From positions 62,001-126,000 of the forward strand of contig NZ_VCPD01000006.1 in assembly GCF_005938215.1 (NCBI RefSeq): a stretch of DNA of 64,000 bases, read 5' to 3'. The stretch is from Ruegeria sediminis (GTDB lineage Bacteria; Pseudomonadota; Alphaproteobacteria; Rhodobacterales; Rhodobacteraceae). The notes under the pieces are model-generated. The model saw nothing but the letters and a program-made list of their open reading frames with translations. It searched no databases and was not told where the DNA came from. Position 1 is the stretch's first letter. The number at the start of each line of letters is the position of its first letter. A program made the translations under genes and the position numbers. Below are positions 39,608 to 49,603 of the stretch, in pieces.

Positions 39608-40477
39608 ATGAAACTGCTGCGCTACGGGCCGGCCGGAGCCGAAAAACCGGGTCTTCTGGATGAGAACGGGCAGGTTCGGGACCTGTCGGATCATGTCGCC
39701 GACATCGCGGGCGACGCGCTGCTGCCGGACAGCCTTTCGCGCCTGCGGGCGCTGAGTCCGGCCGATCTGCCTTTGGTGGATGGCGCGCCGCAGCAGGGTC
39801 TGCGCCTTGGCCCCTGCGTGGGCCAGGTCGGCAAGTTCGTCTGCATCGGCCTGAATTACGCCGATCACGCCGCCGAAGCGGGTCTGGACATTCCGCCCGA
39901 GCCGGTGATCTTCGGCAAGTGGACCTCGTGCATATCCGGCCCCGACGATGACGTGGAGATTCCGCGTGGAGCGAAAAAGACCGACTGGGAGGTCGAGCTG
40001 GGCATCGTCATCGGCAAGGGCGGGCGGTACATCGACGAAGGTGCCGCGCTGGACCATGTCGCCGGTTTCTGCGTGGTGAACGATATCTCGGAACGCGATT
40101 TCCAGATGAACCGCGCCGGCACCTGGGACAAGGGAAAGGGCAGTGACACGTTCGGCCCGATCGGGCCGTGGCTGGTTACGCCGGACGAGGTGGGAGATTT
40201 CGAGTCCCTCGCCATCTGGCTTGAGGTGGACGGGCATCGCTATCAGGACGGGACGACCGCCACCCTTGTTTACAAGGTGCCGCACCTGATTTCCTACTGC
40301 AGCCAGTTCATGAGCCTGCAGCCCGGCGACATCATTTCGACCGGAACGCCTCCGGGCGTGGGCATGGGGCAGAAGCCGCCGGTCTATCTGAAGGGCGGCG
40401 AGGTGATGCGGCTGGGGATCGACAAGCTGGGCGTGCAGACCCAGAAGGTCAGGAAATGGGCGCCGGACGCCGGATGA
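39608..40477 (+). CDS. fumarylacetoacetate hydrolase family protein
   Basis: A 289-residue FAH-fold enzyme. Conserved segments are GKFVCIGLNYADHAAEAG, PVIFGKWTSCISGPDDDVEIP, DWEVELGIVIGKGGRYI (metal-binding Glu residues), VVNDISERDFQ and PGDIISTGTPPGVGMGQ. Relatives are annotated as ureidoglycolate lyase or 2,4-didehydro-3-deoxy-L-rhamnonate hydrolase; the sequence alone does not decide. ATG 39608 has GAGGG directly upstream. It is divergent from the acyl-CoA operon. Confidence 0.92.
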   Translation: MKLLRYGPAGAEKPGLLDENGQVRDLSDHVADIAGDALLPDSLSRLRALSPADLPLVDGAPQQGLRLGPCVGQVGKFVCIGLNYADHAAEAGLDIPPEPVIFGKWTSCISGPDDDVEIPRGAKKTDWEVELGIVIGKGGRYIDEGAALDHVAGFCVVNDISERDFQMNRAGTWDKGKGSDTFGPIGPWLVTPDEVGDFESLAIWLEVDGHRYQDGTTATLVYKVPHLISYCSQFMSLQPGDIISTGTPPGVGMGQKPPVYLKGGEVMRLGIDKLGVQTQKVRKWAPDAG

Positions 40478-40520
40478 TGGCCGCCGGCGCCCGGTTGTCC
40501 GACTTGTAGGGGACCCGCCG

Positions 40521-41132
40521 TCAGGCCGGTTCGGTTTGTACAAGCGACGGGCGCGCCGAGACCGTCTTGTACCACGCGGCCAGGCGCGGGCGGCCCGCGC
40601 GCCAGTCGCCGACCGGCTGGCGGAAATCGATGTATCCCAGCGCGCAGACCAGACCGATGACGGCGGCATCGAAGCGGGCGTCCAGCGCGTCCGCCACATG
40701 CGCCTCGAACCAGTCGAGCGCGCGGGCGATCTTGTCGGCCTGCCCGTCCAGCCAGGCTTGCGACACGTGGGCCGCGTCGCGGAACCGTTTTTCGTAGACG
40801 CAGAGCAGCGCGGCCTCGATCACGCCTTCGGCCAGGCTTTCCAGCGTCAGCCGGTCAAAGGCTGAGTCGCCGCTTTCGTAGAGTGGCGCGGCATCCCCCA
40901 GCCCGTCGACGTAACGCAGGATCGCGCGGCTGTCGTAGATCACCCGCCCGTCGGCGCGCTGCAGGCAGGGGATCTTGCCCAGCGGGTTGCGGTCGGCAAG
41001 TTCGGCGTTGGTGTCCAGCGGCGACGTCGCGACTTCCACCAGGTCGAACTGGTCGGCAAGGCCCTTTTCGATGATGGCGATCCGCACCTTGCGGGCGAAG
41101 GGCGAGAGCGGCGAGTAGTAGAGGCGGTTCAT
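40521..41132 (-). CDS. glutathione S-transferase family protein
   Basis: A 203-residue GST. The N-terminal thioredoxin-fold starts MNRLYYSPLSPFARKVRIAI (Ser near residue 7-10 as likely glutathione activator), with NPLGKIPCLQ and VIYDSRAILRYVD (the cis-Pro and Ser of the G-site). An all-helical C-terminal domain follows from about residue 85. ATG 41132 was chosen; the 13-codon extension is unsupported. It lies downstream of the pca cluster on the same strand, 92 bases after the BKACE stop, and may be unrelated. Confidence 0.9.
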   Translation of the reverse strand: MNRLYYSPLSPFARKVRIAIIEKGLADQFDLVEVATSPLDTNAELADRNPLGKIPCLQRADGRVIYDSRAILRYVDGLGDAAPLYESGDSAFDRLTLESLAEGVIEAALLCVYEKRFRDAAHVSQAWLDGQADKIARALDWFEAHVADALDARFDAAVIGLVCALGYIDFRQPVGDWRAGRPRLAAWYKTVSARPSLVQTEPA

Positions 41133-41224
41133 GCGGCGTGCTCCGGGCTGGGCAGGTTGTTTCGCCGACACCTTGGCGGATAGGGTTGCCTCTGGCCAGA
41201 GTGTCTTTTGCCGGAGGGTGCCGT

Positions 41225-42064
41225 TCAGGTTGCCGGCTCGGGGCGCAGACCCAGTATCTCGCGCGCCTGCCGCCAGGTGGCCACGGGGCGCTCGTACTTC
41301 TCACACAGCTCGGCGGCGCGCCTGACGAGGGCCGCGTTCGAGGGGGCCAGCGTGTTCTTGTCGAGACGCATGTTGTCCTCGAGGCCGGTGCGCGTGTGCC
41401 CGCCCGCCGCGATGGCCCATTCGTTGACGGCGATCTGGTTGGGGCCGATTCCGGCGGCGCACCAGCCCGCCTGCGGCGCGCGGGTCTGCATGATGCGGAC
41501 GTAGAAGTCGAACACCTCGCGGTCGGCGGGCATGGCGTTCTTCACCCCCATTACGAACTGCACGTAGAGCTTGCCATAAAGCACGCCCTGCTCGTGCAGG
41601 CGGATCGCCTGCAGGATGTGGCTGAGGTCGAACGCCTCGATCTCGGGGGTGACCTCGTGGGTGCGCATCTCGGCGGCCAGCCAGTCCACCAGGTCGGGCG
41701 GGTTCTCGTAGACGCGAGTGGGGAAGTTGTTCGATCCCACCGACAGCGAGGCCATGTCGGGGCGCAGGGGCAGCATTCCGCCGCGCTCCTTGCCTGCGCC
41801 CGAGCGCCCGCCGGTCGAAAGCTGGATGATCATGCCGGGGCAGTGCTTTTTCAGGCCCTCGACCAGGCGCGCGAATTTCTCGGGATCGCTGGTGGGGGTC
41901 TGGTCGTCGTTGCGCACGTGGCAATGGGCGATGGCGGCCCCGGCCTCGAACGCCTCATGGGTGCTTTCGATCTGTTCCGTGACCGTGATCGGCACTGCCG
42001 GGTTGTTCGCCTTGGTCGGTACCGACCCGGTGATGGCGACGCAGATGATGCAGGGATTGGTCAT
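41225..42064 (-). CDS. beta-keto acid cleavage enzyme (BKACE family), probably for beta-ketoadipate
   Basis: A 279-residue zinc-dependent BKACE (DUF849/Kce) enzyme. It has the zinc histidines in AIAHCHV (His47, His49), the QLSTGGRSG substrate loop and the third ligand Glu in NEWAIAAGGHTRTGLEDN. The family condenses a beta-keto acid with acetyl-CoA, giving acetoacetate and a CoA ester. Its place right after pcaG, with no pcaIJ or pcaF present, suggests it cleaves beta-ketoadipate to succinyl-CoA and acetoacetate. That specificity is inferred from context. Confidence 0.87.
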   Translation of the reverse strand: MTNPCIICVAITGSVPTKANNPAVPITVTEQIESTHEAFEAGAAIAHCHVRNDDQTPTSDPEKFARLVEGLKKHCPGMIIQLSTGGRSGAGKERGGMLPLRPDMASLSVGSNNFPTRVYENPPDLVDWLAAEMRTHEVTPEIEAFDLSHILQAIRLHEQGVLYGKLYVQFVMGVKNAMPADREVFDFYVRIMQTRAPQAGWCAAGIGPNQIAVNEWAIAAGGHTRTGLEDNMRLDKNTLAPSNAALVRRAAELCEKYERPVATWRQAREILGLRPEPAT

Positions 42065-42076
42065 GTCGGCGTTCCC

Positions 42077-42697
42077 TCAGATGTCGAAGAAGACGGTCTC
42101 GTTCTCGCCCTGCAGGCGGATGTCGAAGCGGTAGACGGCCTGCCCGCCGCGCGCGCCGCGCCGGGCGATCAGCGTCTGGCGGCGGTTTTCCCATTCGATC
42201 AGGTTGATGACCGGATCGGCGGCGTTGGCCTGTTCCTCGTTGCTGAAATAGAGCCGGGTGTTGAGCCCGATATTGATGCCGCGCGCCACGATCCAGAGGT
42301 TGATGTGCGGCGCCATCATCGAGCCGGACCGGCCGGGAACCGGGCCGGGCTTGACGGTGTCGAAGCCCCATTCGCCGGTTTCGAAATCGGTGATCACCCG
42401 GCCCCAGCCGCGAAAGCCGTCCTCGACCTCGCCCGGATGTTCGGGATGGGCGTAGACGCCCTGCGCATTGGCCTGCCACGCCTCGATCAGCACGTCCTTG
42501 ACCGGGCTGCCGGTGCCGTCGATCACGATGCCCTCGACGCGGATGCGCTCGCCCTTGGCGTTGGGGCCGGCGATGTCCCAGCCCAGTTCCTGGCGGTAGA
42601 TGTCGAAGCCCGCGGCGCCGGGGGCCAGCCCGATATGGACGTAGGGGCCGGCGGTCTGGGACGGGGTTTCCTTGAGATAGTTCAGTTCCTGCGGCAT
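42077..42697 (-). CDS. pcaG: protocatechuate 3,4-dioxygenase alpha subunit
   Basis: A 206-residue alpha subunit. It has TPSQTAGPYVHIGLAP, VLIEAWQANAQGVYAHPEHP and PHINLWIVARGINIGLNTRLYF; it lacks the Fe-ligand set carried by the beta subunit. ATG 42697 (MPQELNYL) has AAAGGAGAAG directly upstream; the much longer frame to 43045 lies inside pcaH. It forms the intradiol dioxygenase with PcaH, opening protocatechuate to 3-carboxy-cis,cis-muconate. Confidence 0.96.
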   Translation of the reverse strand: MPQELNYLKETPSQTAGPYVHIGLAPGAAGFDIYRQELGWDIAGPNAKGERIRVEGIVIDGTGSPVKDVLIEAWQANAQGVYAHPEHPGEVEDGFRGWGRVITDFETGEWGFDTVKPGPVPGRSGSMMAPHINLWIVARGINIGLNTRLYFSNEEQANAADPVINLIEWENRRQTLIARRGARGGQAVYRFDIRLQGENETVFFDI

Positions 42698-42759
42698 GGC
42701 CTTCTCCTTTGTCGCGTTTCCGAACCGGCAAACCGGTTCCCGCTTTGACTGGAAACGCT

Positions 42760-43909
<1,150 letters not shown>

Positions 43910-43953
43910 GGGTCATCTCCCTGACCTGCGGATCGGTGAAATCGGGCCGGCCA

Positions 43954-45123
43954 TCAGAACGGCAGGCCGACATAGTTCTGCGCCATCACCGACTGCGCCT
44001 CGCGGTTCTCGCGCAGAAACTCGATGTCGGCGCGCTGCATCTTGAGGTCGAAATCGGACTGGTCGGGGAACCGGTGCAGCAGGTTGGTCATCCACCAGCT
44101 GAACCGTTCCGCCTTCCAGATGCGGGCCAGCGCCTTTTCGGAATAGCGGTCGATGCCTTCGGTCTCGCCGGTCTCGTAGAACTGCAGCAGGCCGTGATAG
44201 AGGTAGTGGATGTCGCTGGCCGCGGTGTTCAGCCCCTTGGCGCCGGTGGGCGGCACGATATGGGCGGCGTCGCCGCACAGGAACAGGCGGCCCCAGCGCA
44301 TCGGCTCGGTCACGAAGGAGCGCAGGGGCGCGATGGATTTCTCGATCGACGGGCCGGTGACCAGCCGCTCGGCGGCCTCGGCGGGGATGCGGCGTTTCAG
44401 TTCCTCCCAGAACGCCTTGTCGGTCCAGTCCTCGGGGTCGTCGCTGAGCGAGCATTGGATGTAATAGCGGCTGAGATTGGCGTTGCGCATCGAGCACAGG
44501 GCGAAGCCGCGCTCGGAACTGGCGTAGATCAGTTCATCGTGAACCGGCGGCGTTTCGGACAGGACGCCGAGCCAGCCGAACGGATAGAGCTTTTCGTATT
44601 CGCGGCGCACCGCCAGCGGGATGGTCTGGCGGCTGACGCCGTGGAACCCGTCGCAGCCGGCGACGAAATCGCAGTCGATCCGGTGTTCGGTGCCGCCCAT
44701 GTCGTAGGTCACGTAGGGGGTATCGGTATCGGCGTCGTGGATTTCGACGTGATCGACGTTGAAGACGATCTTGCCGCCCATCGCCTCGCGCGCATCGTAG
44801 AGGTCGCGCGTCACTTCGGTCTGGCCGTACACCACGACGTGGCTGCCGGTCAGGTCTTCGAAATCGACGCGGAACTGCTGATCGCCGTAGGAGATGACGG
44901 TGCCGTCATGCACGAAACATTCCTTGTCCATGCGCCCGGCCACGCCCGCCTCGCGCATCAGGTTCACGAAACCGACCTCGAGAATGCCCGCCCGGATCCG
45001 ACCCAGCACGTAGTCGCGGGTCTTGCGTTCCAGCACCACCGAGTCGATGCCCTTGCGGTGCAGCAGCTGGCTGAGCAGCAGGCCCGACGGACCGCCGCCG
45101 ACGATGACAACCTGTGTTTTCAT
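43954..45123 (-). CDS. pobA: 4-hydroxybenzoate 3-monooxygenase
   Basis: A 389-residue flavoprotein hydroxylase turning 4-hydroxybenzoate into protocatechuate with NADPH and O2. The FAD-binding GGGPSGLLLSQLLHRKG, RIRAGILEVGFVNLM (Arg near 42-44 region), CDFVAGCDGFHGVSR and the second FAD motif FLCGDAAHIVPPTGAKGLN are present. It heads the pca operon and is divergent from pcaQ, 91 bases away. Confidence 0.97.
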   Translation of the reverse strand: MKTQVVIVGGGPSGLLLSQLLHRKGIDSVVLERKTRDYVLGRIRAGILEVGFVNLMREAGVAGRMDKECFVHDGTVISYGDQQFRVDFEDLTGSHVVVYGQTEVTRDLYDAREAMGGKIVFNVDHVEIHDADTDTPYVTYDMGGTEHRIDCDFVAGCDGFHGVSRQTIPLAVRREYEKLYPFGWLGVLSETPPVHDELIYASSERGFALCSMRNANLSRYYIQCSLSDDPEDWTDKAFWEELKRRIPAEAAERLVTGPSIEKSIAPLRSFVTEPMRWGRLFLCGDAAHIVPPTGAKGLNTAASDIHYLYHGLLQFYETGETEGIDRYSEKALARIWKAERFSWWMTNLLHRFPDQSDFDLKMQRADIEFLRENREAQSVMAQNYVGLPF

Positions 45124-45166
45124 GGCGAACCCTCCCGTGGAAGGAGGATGAATGGATGGAAGCGCA

Positions 45167-45196
45167 AAGTAAAATGAGATATTCTAGAGTTTACTT
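45167..45196. promoter_or_regulatory. candidate PcaQ operator in the pobA/pcaQ divergent region
   Basis: A 7-bp inverted repeat, AAGTAAA (45167-45173) and TTTACTT (45190-45196), with a 16-base spacer lies in the 91-base gap between divergent pobA and pcaQ. This matches a classic LysR arrangement. It does not resemble the ATAACC-type PcaQ site reported in rhizobia, so it may be specific to this group. Confidence 0.55.
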
Positions 45197-45214
45197 GCCG
45201 AAATGGGAAAGTGA

Positions 45215-46123
45215 ATGATCGACCGCCGCATCAAGTTCCGCCACATCCAGTGCTTCGTCGAGATCGCGCGCGAGCAAAGCCTGAAACGCGCCGCCGAAAA
45301 GCTGTTCCTGTCGCAACCGGCGATCTCGAAGACGCTGAAGGAGCTGGAAGAGATCATCGGCGCGACCCTGATGGAGCGCAGCCGGTCGGGCGTGACCCTG
45401 ACCGGCGCGGGGCAGGTGTTCCTGCGGTTCGCCCAGATGTCGCTGGCCAGCCTGCAGCAGGGGCTGGACGGGGTCGAACGGGAAGGGCGGCAGGAGAAGG
45501 ACCGGCTGACCGTTGGCGCCCTGCCCAGCGTCGCGGCCTGGCTGATGCCCAAGGTGGCCCGGGAATTCGCCGCGCTCGCGCCGAACGCCATCCTGCGGAT
45601 CATGGACGGGCCGCACGGATACCTGGTCGACCGCCTGCGGCTGGGCGAACTGGATCTGGTCATCGGCCGGCTTGGCCGCCCCGAATCCATGCAGGGGATA
45701 TCATTCACGCAGCTCTACAACGAGCAGGTCGTGTTCGTGGTCCGCCCCGGGCATCCGTTGCTGGCGGAACCGGACCTGCGCCGGATCGCGGAGTGGCAGG
45801 TCATCTACCCGCCCGAGGGCTCGGCGATCCGCCCGCTGGTCGAACGCTACCTGATCGCCAACGGCATCGGCGACATCGCCAACCGGCTCGAGACCGTCTC
45901 GGGCGCGTTCGGGCGGGTTTATGCGCGGCAGTCGGATGCGGTCTGGATCATCTCGAGCGGCGTGGTCGCCAACGAGATCGCGGACGGCCGCCTGGTCAGG
46001 CTGCCCTTCGACACCGGCATCACGCAGGGCCCGGTCGGGCTCATGACCAGGCCCGACGCGGCGGTGGGCGCGGTGCAGGAGATCTTTGGGATCGCGGTGC
46101 GCAACATCGTCGGCGCGACGTGA
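45215..46123 (+). CDS. pcaQ: LysR-family regulator PcaQ
   Basis: A 302-residue LTTR. The helix-turn-helix region is IKFRHIQCFVEIAREQSLKRAAEKLFLSQPAISKTLKELEEIIG and the start MIDRRIKFRHIQCFVEIAR is typical of PcaQ. The effector domain includes LTVGALPSVAAWLMPKV. PcaQ activates pca genes in response to pathway carboxy-intermediates. It is divergent from pobA, and a hairpin terminator follows 19 bases after its stop. Confidence 0.93.
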   Translation: MIDRRIKFRHIQCFVEIAREQSLKRAAEKLFLSQPAISKTLKELEEIIGATLMERSRSGVTLTGAGQVFLRFAQMSLASLQQGLDGVEREGRQEKDRLTVGALPSVAAWLMPKVAREFAALAPNAILRIMDGPHGYLVDRLRLGELDLVIGRLGRPESMQGISFTQLYNEQVVFVVRPGHPLLAEPDLRRIAEWQVIYPPEGSAIRPLVERYLIANGIGDIANRLETVSGAFGRVYARQSDAVWIISSGVVANEIADGRLVRLPFDTGITQGPVGLMTRPDAAVGAVQEIFGIAVRNIVGAT

Positions 46124-46142
46124 AAGGGAGTACCCGCAAGCG

Positions 46143-46178
46143 AAAGGGGCCGACACCCCATATGCCGGCCCCTTTCTG
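46143..46178 (+). terminator. hairpin terminator after pcaQ
   Basis: A 10-bp stem, AAAGGGGCCG (46143-46152) and CGGCCCCTTT (46166-46175), 19 bases after the pcaQ stop, followed by only a short T-rich stretch. Confidence 0.75.
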
Positions 46179-46324
46179 AGTGAGCGGTTCGGCAATGCCG
46201 GACCGAATTCCATGTACTCAACGTACCAGAATCAGGCGGTCTGAGAATTAGGGGTTTCCCGTAGATCGGGCGTTTTCTTGATCTAAGTCCGGGAAATTTG
46301 GCGATTAAGTCTGTGCAAATAGCA

Positions 46325-46352
46325 AAAGGGCCGGTCTGTGGACCGGCCCTTT
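46325..46352 (-). terminator. rho-independent terminator of the 46-62 kb minus-strand cluster
   Basis: A 12-bp stem, AAAGGGCCGGTC and GACCGGCCCTTT, with loop TGTG. Read on the minus strand it lies 23 bases after the last gene of the cluster (stop at 46376) and is followed by TTTTGC. It marks the downstream boundary of the dynamin/kinase locus. Confidence 0.85.
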
Positions 46353-46375
46353 GCGTTGCGGTGCTGGCGATCGGA

Positions 46376-47482
46376 TCAGTTCGACGCCGCCATCAGCTTT
46401 TCATTGTGCTCGCGCAGGGTGTCCGAGATGATCGCGTACCATTCGCCAGACTCGCGCATCTCGTTCAGGCCGGCGTTCAGCATCGCCATGTACTGACGGC
46501 CGTAGGGGTTGGTCCGGTGGGTGACGAAGCGCAGGCCCGCGACGGTGTTGACGAACGGGTTCTCGACGATGTCCTTGGGGGTCAGGCCCATGTCGCTCAT
46601 GGCGTCGGCGGCCAGTTGGACCTCGAACGAGGCGATGTCGGCCACGCCGGTCAGGACCGCATCCATGCATTCCTGCGCGCTGACCGGCTGAATCATGGTC
46701 ACGTGCGGCTCGAACACGCCTTTTTCCTCGAGATCGTGGGTGAACCAGCCTTCCATGCGGCAGAGGCGGGCGCCCTTGAAATCCTCGAAGGACCGGGCCT
46801 TGGCATAGTCGCTGTCCGGCAGGGTGTAGAAGCCGATGACGGTGTCATACACGCTGACGGTCGAGTCGAACTGCGTGCAGCGCTTTTCGGTCTCGGCCGA
46901 CCATTCGTAGTCGCGGTTGCTGCAGTCCGGGATGTACCAGGCCAGCGACACGTCGAAGGCGCCCAGCGGCAGCAGCGTTTCCAGATGCGCGCTCCAGTCG
47001 TTGACGAAGCTGACCGAGTAGTCGCGGTTGTTGCCGGCGCGGTTCAGGGCGGTCGAGGCCAGGCGCACGAGGAAGCCGCCGCCGGTCAGGCTTTCGTCCG
47101 CGAAGGGCGCATAGTTGCCGCCGGTCACGATCTTGATCGGCGGTTCATAGACGTTTGACACCTTGTTGTTGGCGTTGCGCGCTTCTTCGGCGGCGATCAG
47201 TTCCTGGGCGCTCTGGCCGTTGGGAAGGCTGCCGTCGTCACAGGGCAGCGCCAGAACCAGCCCCGGCTTCAGCTCGGTCGGGTTGGAGATGACGTTGCGG
47301 TTCGCGTTGAAGATCGGCTGGTAGTTCGAGGTGCCGTAGGCCGCGATGGCGATGGTCGAGAGCGTGTCGCCATCGGTGACCGTGTAGTTGGTGCAGGCCT
47401 CTTGCGCGCTGGCGCCGCCGGCCATCAATGCCGAGGCCGCGACCGCCGACATTGCGAGTTTCCTGAGATCGAGATTGAACAT
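46376..47482 (-). CDS. secreted LysM plus solute-binding-fold protein (paralogue of next gene upstream)
   Basis: A 368-residue periplasmic protein. A signal peptide ends near GGASA-QEAC. A LysM-like domain (about 28-80) contains NYTVTDGDTLSTIAIAAYGT and FNANRNVISNPTELKPG. The rest is an ABC substrate-binding fold: IKIVTGGNYAPFAD, VNDWSAHLETLLPLGAFDVSLAWYIPDC, ARLCRMEGW and DIASFEVQLAA. ATG 47482 (MFNLDLRKL) has GGAGG upstream. It lacks any adjacent permease or ATPase, so sensing rather than uptake is likely. It is last in the minus-strand cluster. Confidence 0.85.
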   Translation of the reverse strand: MFNLDLRKLAMSAVAASALMAGGASAQEACTNYTVTDGDTLSTIAIAAYGTSNYQPIFNANRNVISNPTELKPGLVLALPCDDGSLPNGQSAQELIAAEEARNANNKVSNVYEPPIKIVTGGNYAPFADESLTGGGFLVRLASTALNRAGNNRDYSVSFVNDWSAHLETLLPLGAFDVSLAWYIPDCSNRDYEWSAETEKRCTQFDSTVSVYDTVIGFYTLPDSDYAKARSFEDFKGARLCRMEGWFTHDLEEKGVFEPHVTMIQPVSAQECMDAVLTGVADIASFEVQLAADAMSDMGLTPKDIVENPFVNTVAGLRFVTHRTNPYGRQYMAMLNAGLNEMRESGEWYAIISDTLREHNEKLMAASN

Positions 47483-47528
47483 TGCTACTTCCTCCAGTGA
47501 CTGCTGATTTCCGGCCTTCCCCAAGGCC

Positions 47529-48791
47529 TCACCCGTTTTCCATTTGATGACGCAGGGCGGTCGAGACGATGTCGCGCCATTCGCCCGATTGCTGCATGAT
47601 CGCCAGACCCTGGTTCAGCGTCTCGAGGATCGCTTCGCCATCGGGATTGTCTACGTGGGTCATGACGTTGAGCGGCTTGATCGCCGCCAGATTGGGGTTC
47701 TCGATGATCTGGTGCTCGAACCCGAGACGGTCGATGGCCTCGACGGCCAGATGCGCCTCGACCGCGACGATGTCGGCCCGCCCGTCCATCACCGCGTAGA
47801 AGCACTCGTCCGGGGAGACCGGCCGGAACAGCTTGATCGCCGGCTCGTAGAGGCCCACCGCATCCATGTGCGACAGCGTCCAGCCTTCGGGGCGGCAGAT
47901 CGTCGTGCCGGCGAAGTCGGCATAGGTCAGCGTGGCCTCGTAGCCCGAGCCTTCCTTGGCGAAGAACGTGTCCACCACCTCGTAGAAGGGGTTCGAGAAA
48001 TTGTAGGTCTCGCACCGGTTGCGGTCGCTTTCGGACAGGGATTCCGCGGCGTCGCAATCGGGGCGCGACCAGGGAAAGGTCGCGTCGAAGGCCAGCGTCG
48101 GCATCAGCAGGTCCAGATGCGAGTTCCAGTCGTTCACGAACTGGATCTTGTAGGCCTGTTCCGGCGCGGCTCGCAGCAGCGCGGTTTCGACGAGCTTGGT
48201 GTAGAGGCCGCGGTTGGGCAGGTTCTCGTCCGTGAAGGGGGCGTAGCCGCCGCCGGTGATGAGCAGAATCTGACGGTCGCGGATCGCCGGCTGTTCGCCG
48301 TCGCCGGCCTTGCGGATCAGGGCGGCGCCCTCGGCGCGGGCGGATTCGATCTCCTGCCTGGCGGCGGCTTTTGCCGCCAGGACCGCGTCCTCGCTGGCCT
48401 TGCGCGCCTCTTCCTTGGCGGCGGCGACCCGCGCTTCGGCCTCGGCGATGGCCTTTTCGGCGCGTTCCTCGGCGGCGCGGATCAGTTCGGCGGCCATCTC
48501 GGCGGCCATGCGCTCGGCTTCGGAGCCGCTGTCGGCGGCGGTCGTCGTGGCGTTTTCGACGCAGGGCATCTGCAGGGTGTCGCCCACGCGAATGACGTTC
48601 GGGTTCTTGCCGATCGTGTCTCGGTTGGCATCGTAGATGGACCGGTAATCTTCGGTGCCATAGACCCTCAGCGCCAGTTCCCGCAGGCTGTCGCCGCGCT
48701 GGATCACGTAGCTTGCGCAGGCTTCCTGTGCCGAGGCCGAACCAGCCGCAGCCGCCAGCGCAAGGCTGGATACGAACAGATATTTCCTCAT
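47529..48791 (-). CDS. secreted LysM, coiled-coil and solute-binding-fold protein
   Basis: A 420-residue protein. It has a signal peptide (cleavage after GSASA), a LysM domain (about 25-78: SYVIQRGDSLRELALRVYGT, IRVGDTLQMPC), a long alanine/glutamate/lysine helix likely to be coiled coil (about 88-160), then a substrate-binding fold with LITGGGYAPFTDENLP, VNDWNSHLDLLMPTLAFDATFPWSRPDC and DIVAVEAHLAVEAI. It is clearly paralogous to the next gene, which lacks the coiled coil. LysM would tether it to peptidoglycan. It follows the PP2C gene by 23 bases. Confidence 0.87.
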   Translation of the reverse strand: MRKYLFVSSLALAAAAGSASAQEACASYVIQRGDSLRELALRVYGTEDYRSIYDANRDTIGKNPNVIRVGDTLQMPCVENATTTAADSGSEAERMAAEMAAELIRAAEERAEKAIAEAEARVAAAKEEARKASEDAVLAAKAAARQEIESARAEGAALIRKAGDGEQPAIRDRQILLITGGGYAPFTDENLPNRGLYTKLVETALLRAAPEQAYKIQFVNDWNSHLDLLMPTLAFDATFPWSRPDCDAAESLSESDRNRCETYNFSNPFYEVVDTFFAKEGSGYEATLTYADFAGTTICRPEGWTLSHMDAVGLYEPAIKLFRPVSPDECFYAVMDGRADIVAVEAHLAVEAIDRLGFEHQIIENPNLAAIKPLNVMTHVDNPDGEAILETLNQGLAIMQQSGEWRDIVSTALRHQMENG

Positions 48792-48814
48792 GGTTCCCGT
48801 TTCTTCGTGTTGGA

Positions 48815-49600
48815 CTAGATGTTTGCTGGCTTGATCACCGCGATCGAGACGTTGTCCTGATCGGGATCGCCTACCCTGTTGAGCTCCCTGAGCAATGCGT
48901 CGGCTATATCCTGAGCGAGGTTTTCCCCCTGTGCTTGCAGAATGGTCCGGATGTCGGCGTCACCGAGATATTGCAGGCCGTCGCTGGCCGCGATCACGAT
49001 GTCCCCGCGTCTGAGGTCCAGCGGCGCCTCGGGGCAGTCCACCTTGGGAATGGCCCCCCCCATGATGACCGAGGTCAGTTGATTGCGGTTCGGATGGGTC
49101 CGCGCCTCTTCGGCCGAGATCTGCCCGTCGCGGGCCTGGGCGTCGATCACGGGCGCCATCGAATGGTCCTCGTTGATCTGCGTCAGCCGGCCCTCGCGGA
49201 ACAGGTAGAGCGGGCTGTCGCCGATCGAGATCCAGAACAGGCGCGGCCCAAGCATCAGGACGCCGAGCAGGGTGGAGCCCATGTTGAAGCCTTGGGGCTG
49301 CGCTTGCGCATGCCCCGCCACGGCGGCGTTTGCCTGCATGGCCGCCAGCGGCAGGGCATCGAGCATTGCGGCTCCGGATCCGGCCCCGTCCTCGAGCAGA
49401 TCGTCGAGCACCGCTTGCCAGTTCGCGATCACCAGCCCCGATGCGATTTCCCCGGCCTCGTGCCCGCCCATACCGTCGGCGATCACCACATAGCCCGCCT
49501 TGGCGGCGTCGAACACGCGCGCCGCGATCGCGTCTTCCTGCGTGTCGCGACGCCCCTTGTCCGCAAGCAGGGCGATGTCATATGCCGGAGACGCCAGCAT
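48815..49600 (-). CDS. PP2C-family Ser/Thr protein phosphatase
   Basis: A 261-residue PPM phosphatase. Metal-binding motifs are RRDTQEDAIAA near 16-26, VVIADGMGGHEAGEIASG near 37-54, and the late DIVIAASDGLQYLGD and DNVSIAVIK segments. It would reverse phosphorylation by the kinase encoded two genes upstream. It follows the FHA gene by three bases, so kinase-FHA-phosphatase form a signalling unit. Confidence 0.95.
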   Translation of the reverse strand: MLASPAYDIALLADKGRRDTQEDAIAARVFDAAKAGYVVIADGMGGHEAGEIASGLVIANWQAVLDDLLEDGAGSGAAMLDALPLAAMQANAAVAGHAQAQPQGFNMGSTLLGVLMLGPRLFWISIGDSPLYLFREGRLTQINEDHSMAPVIDAQARDGQISAEEARTHPNRNQLTSVIMGGAIPKVDCPEAPLDLRRGDIVIAASDGLQYLGDADIRTILQAQGENLAQDIADALLRELNRVGDPDQDNVSIAVIKPANI

Positions 49601-49603
49601 CGA

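Noticed and set aside
46376-48791. LysM/solute-binding proteins as parts of an amino-acid ABC importer
   Set aside because: No permease or ATPase genes flank them; the only ABC genes in the window are the distant bioMN.
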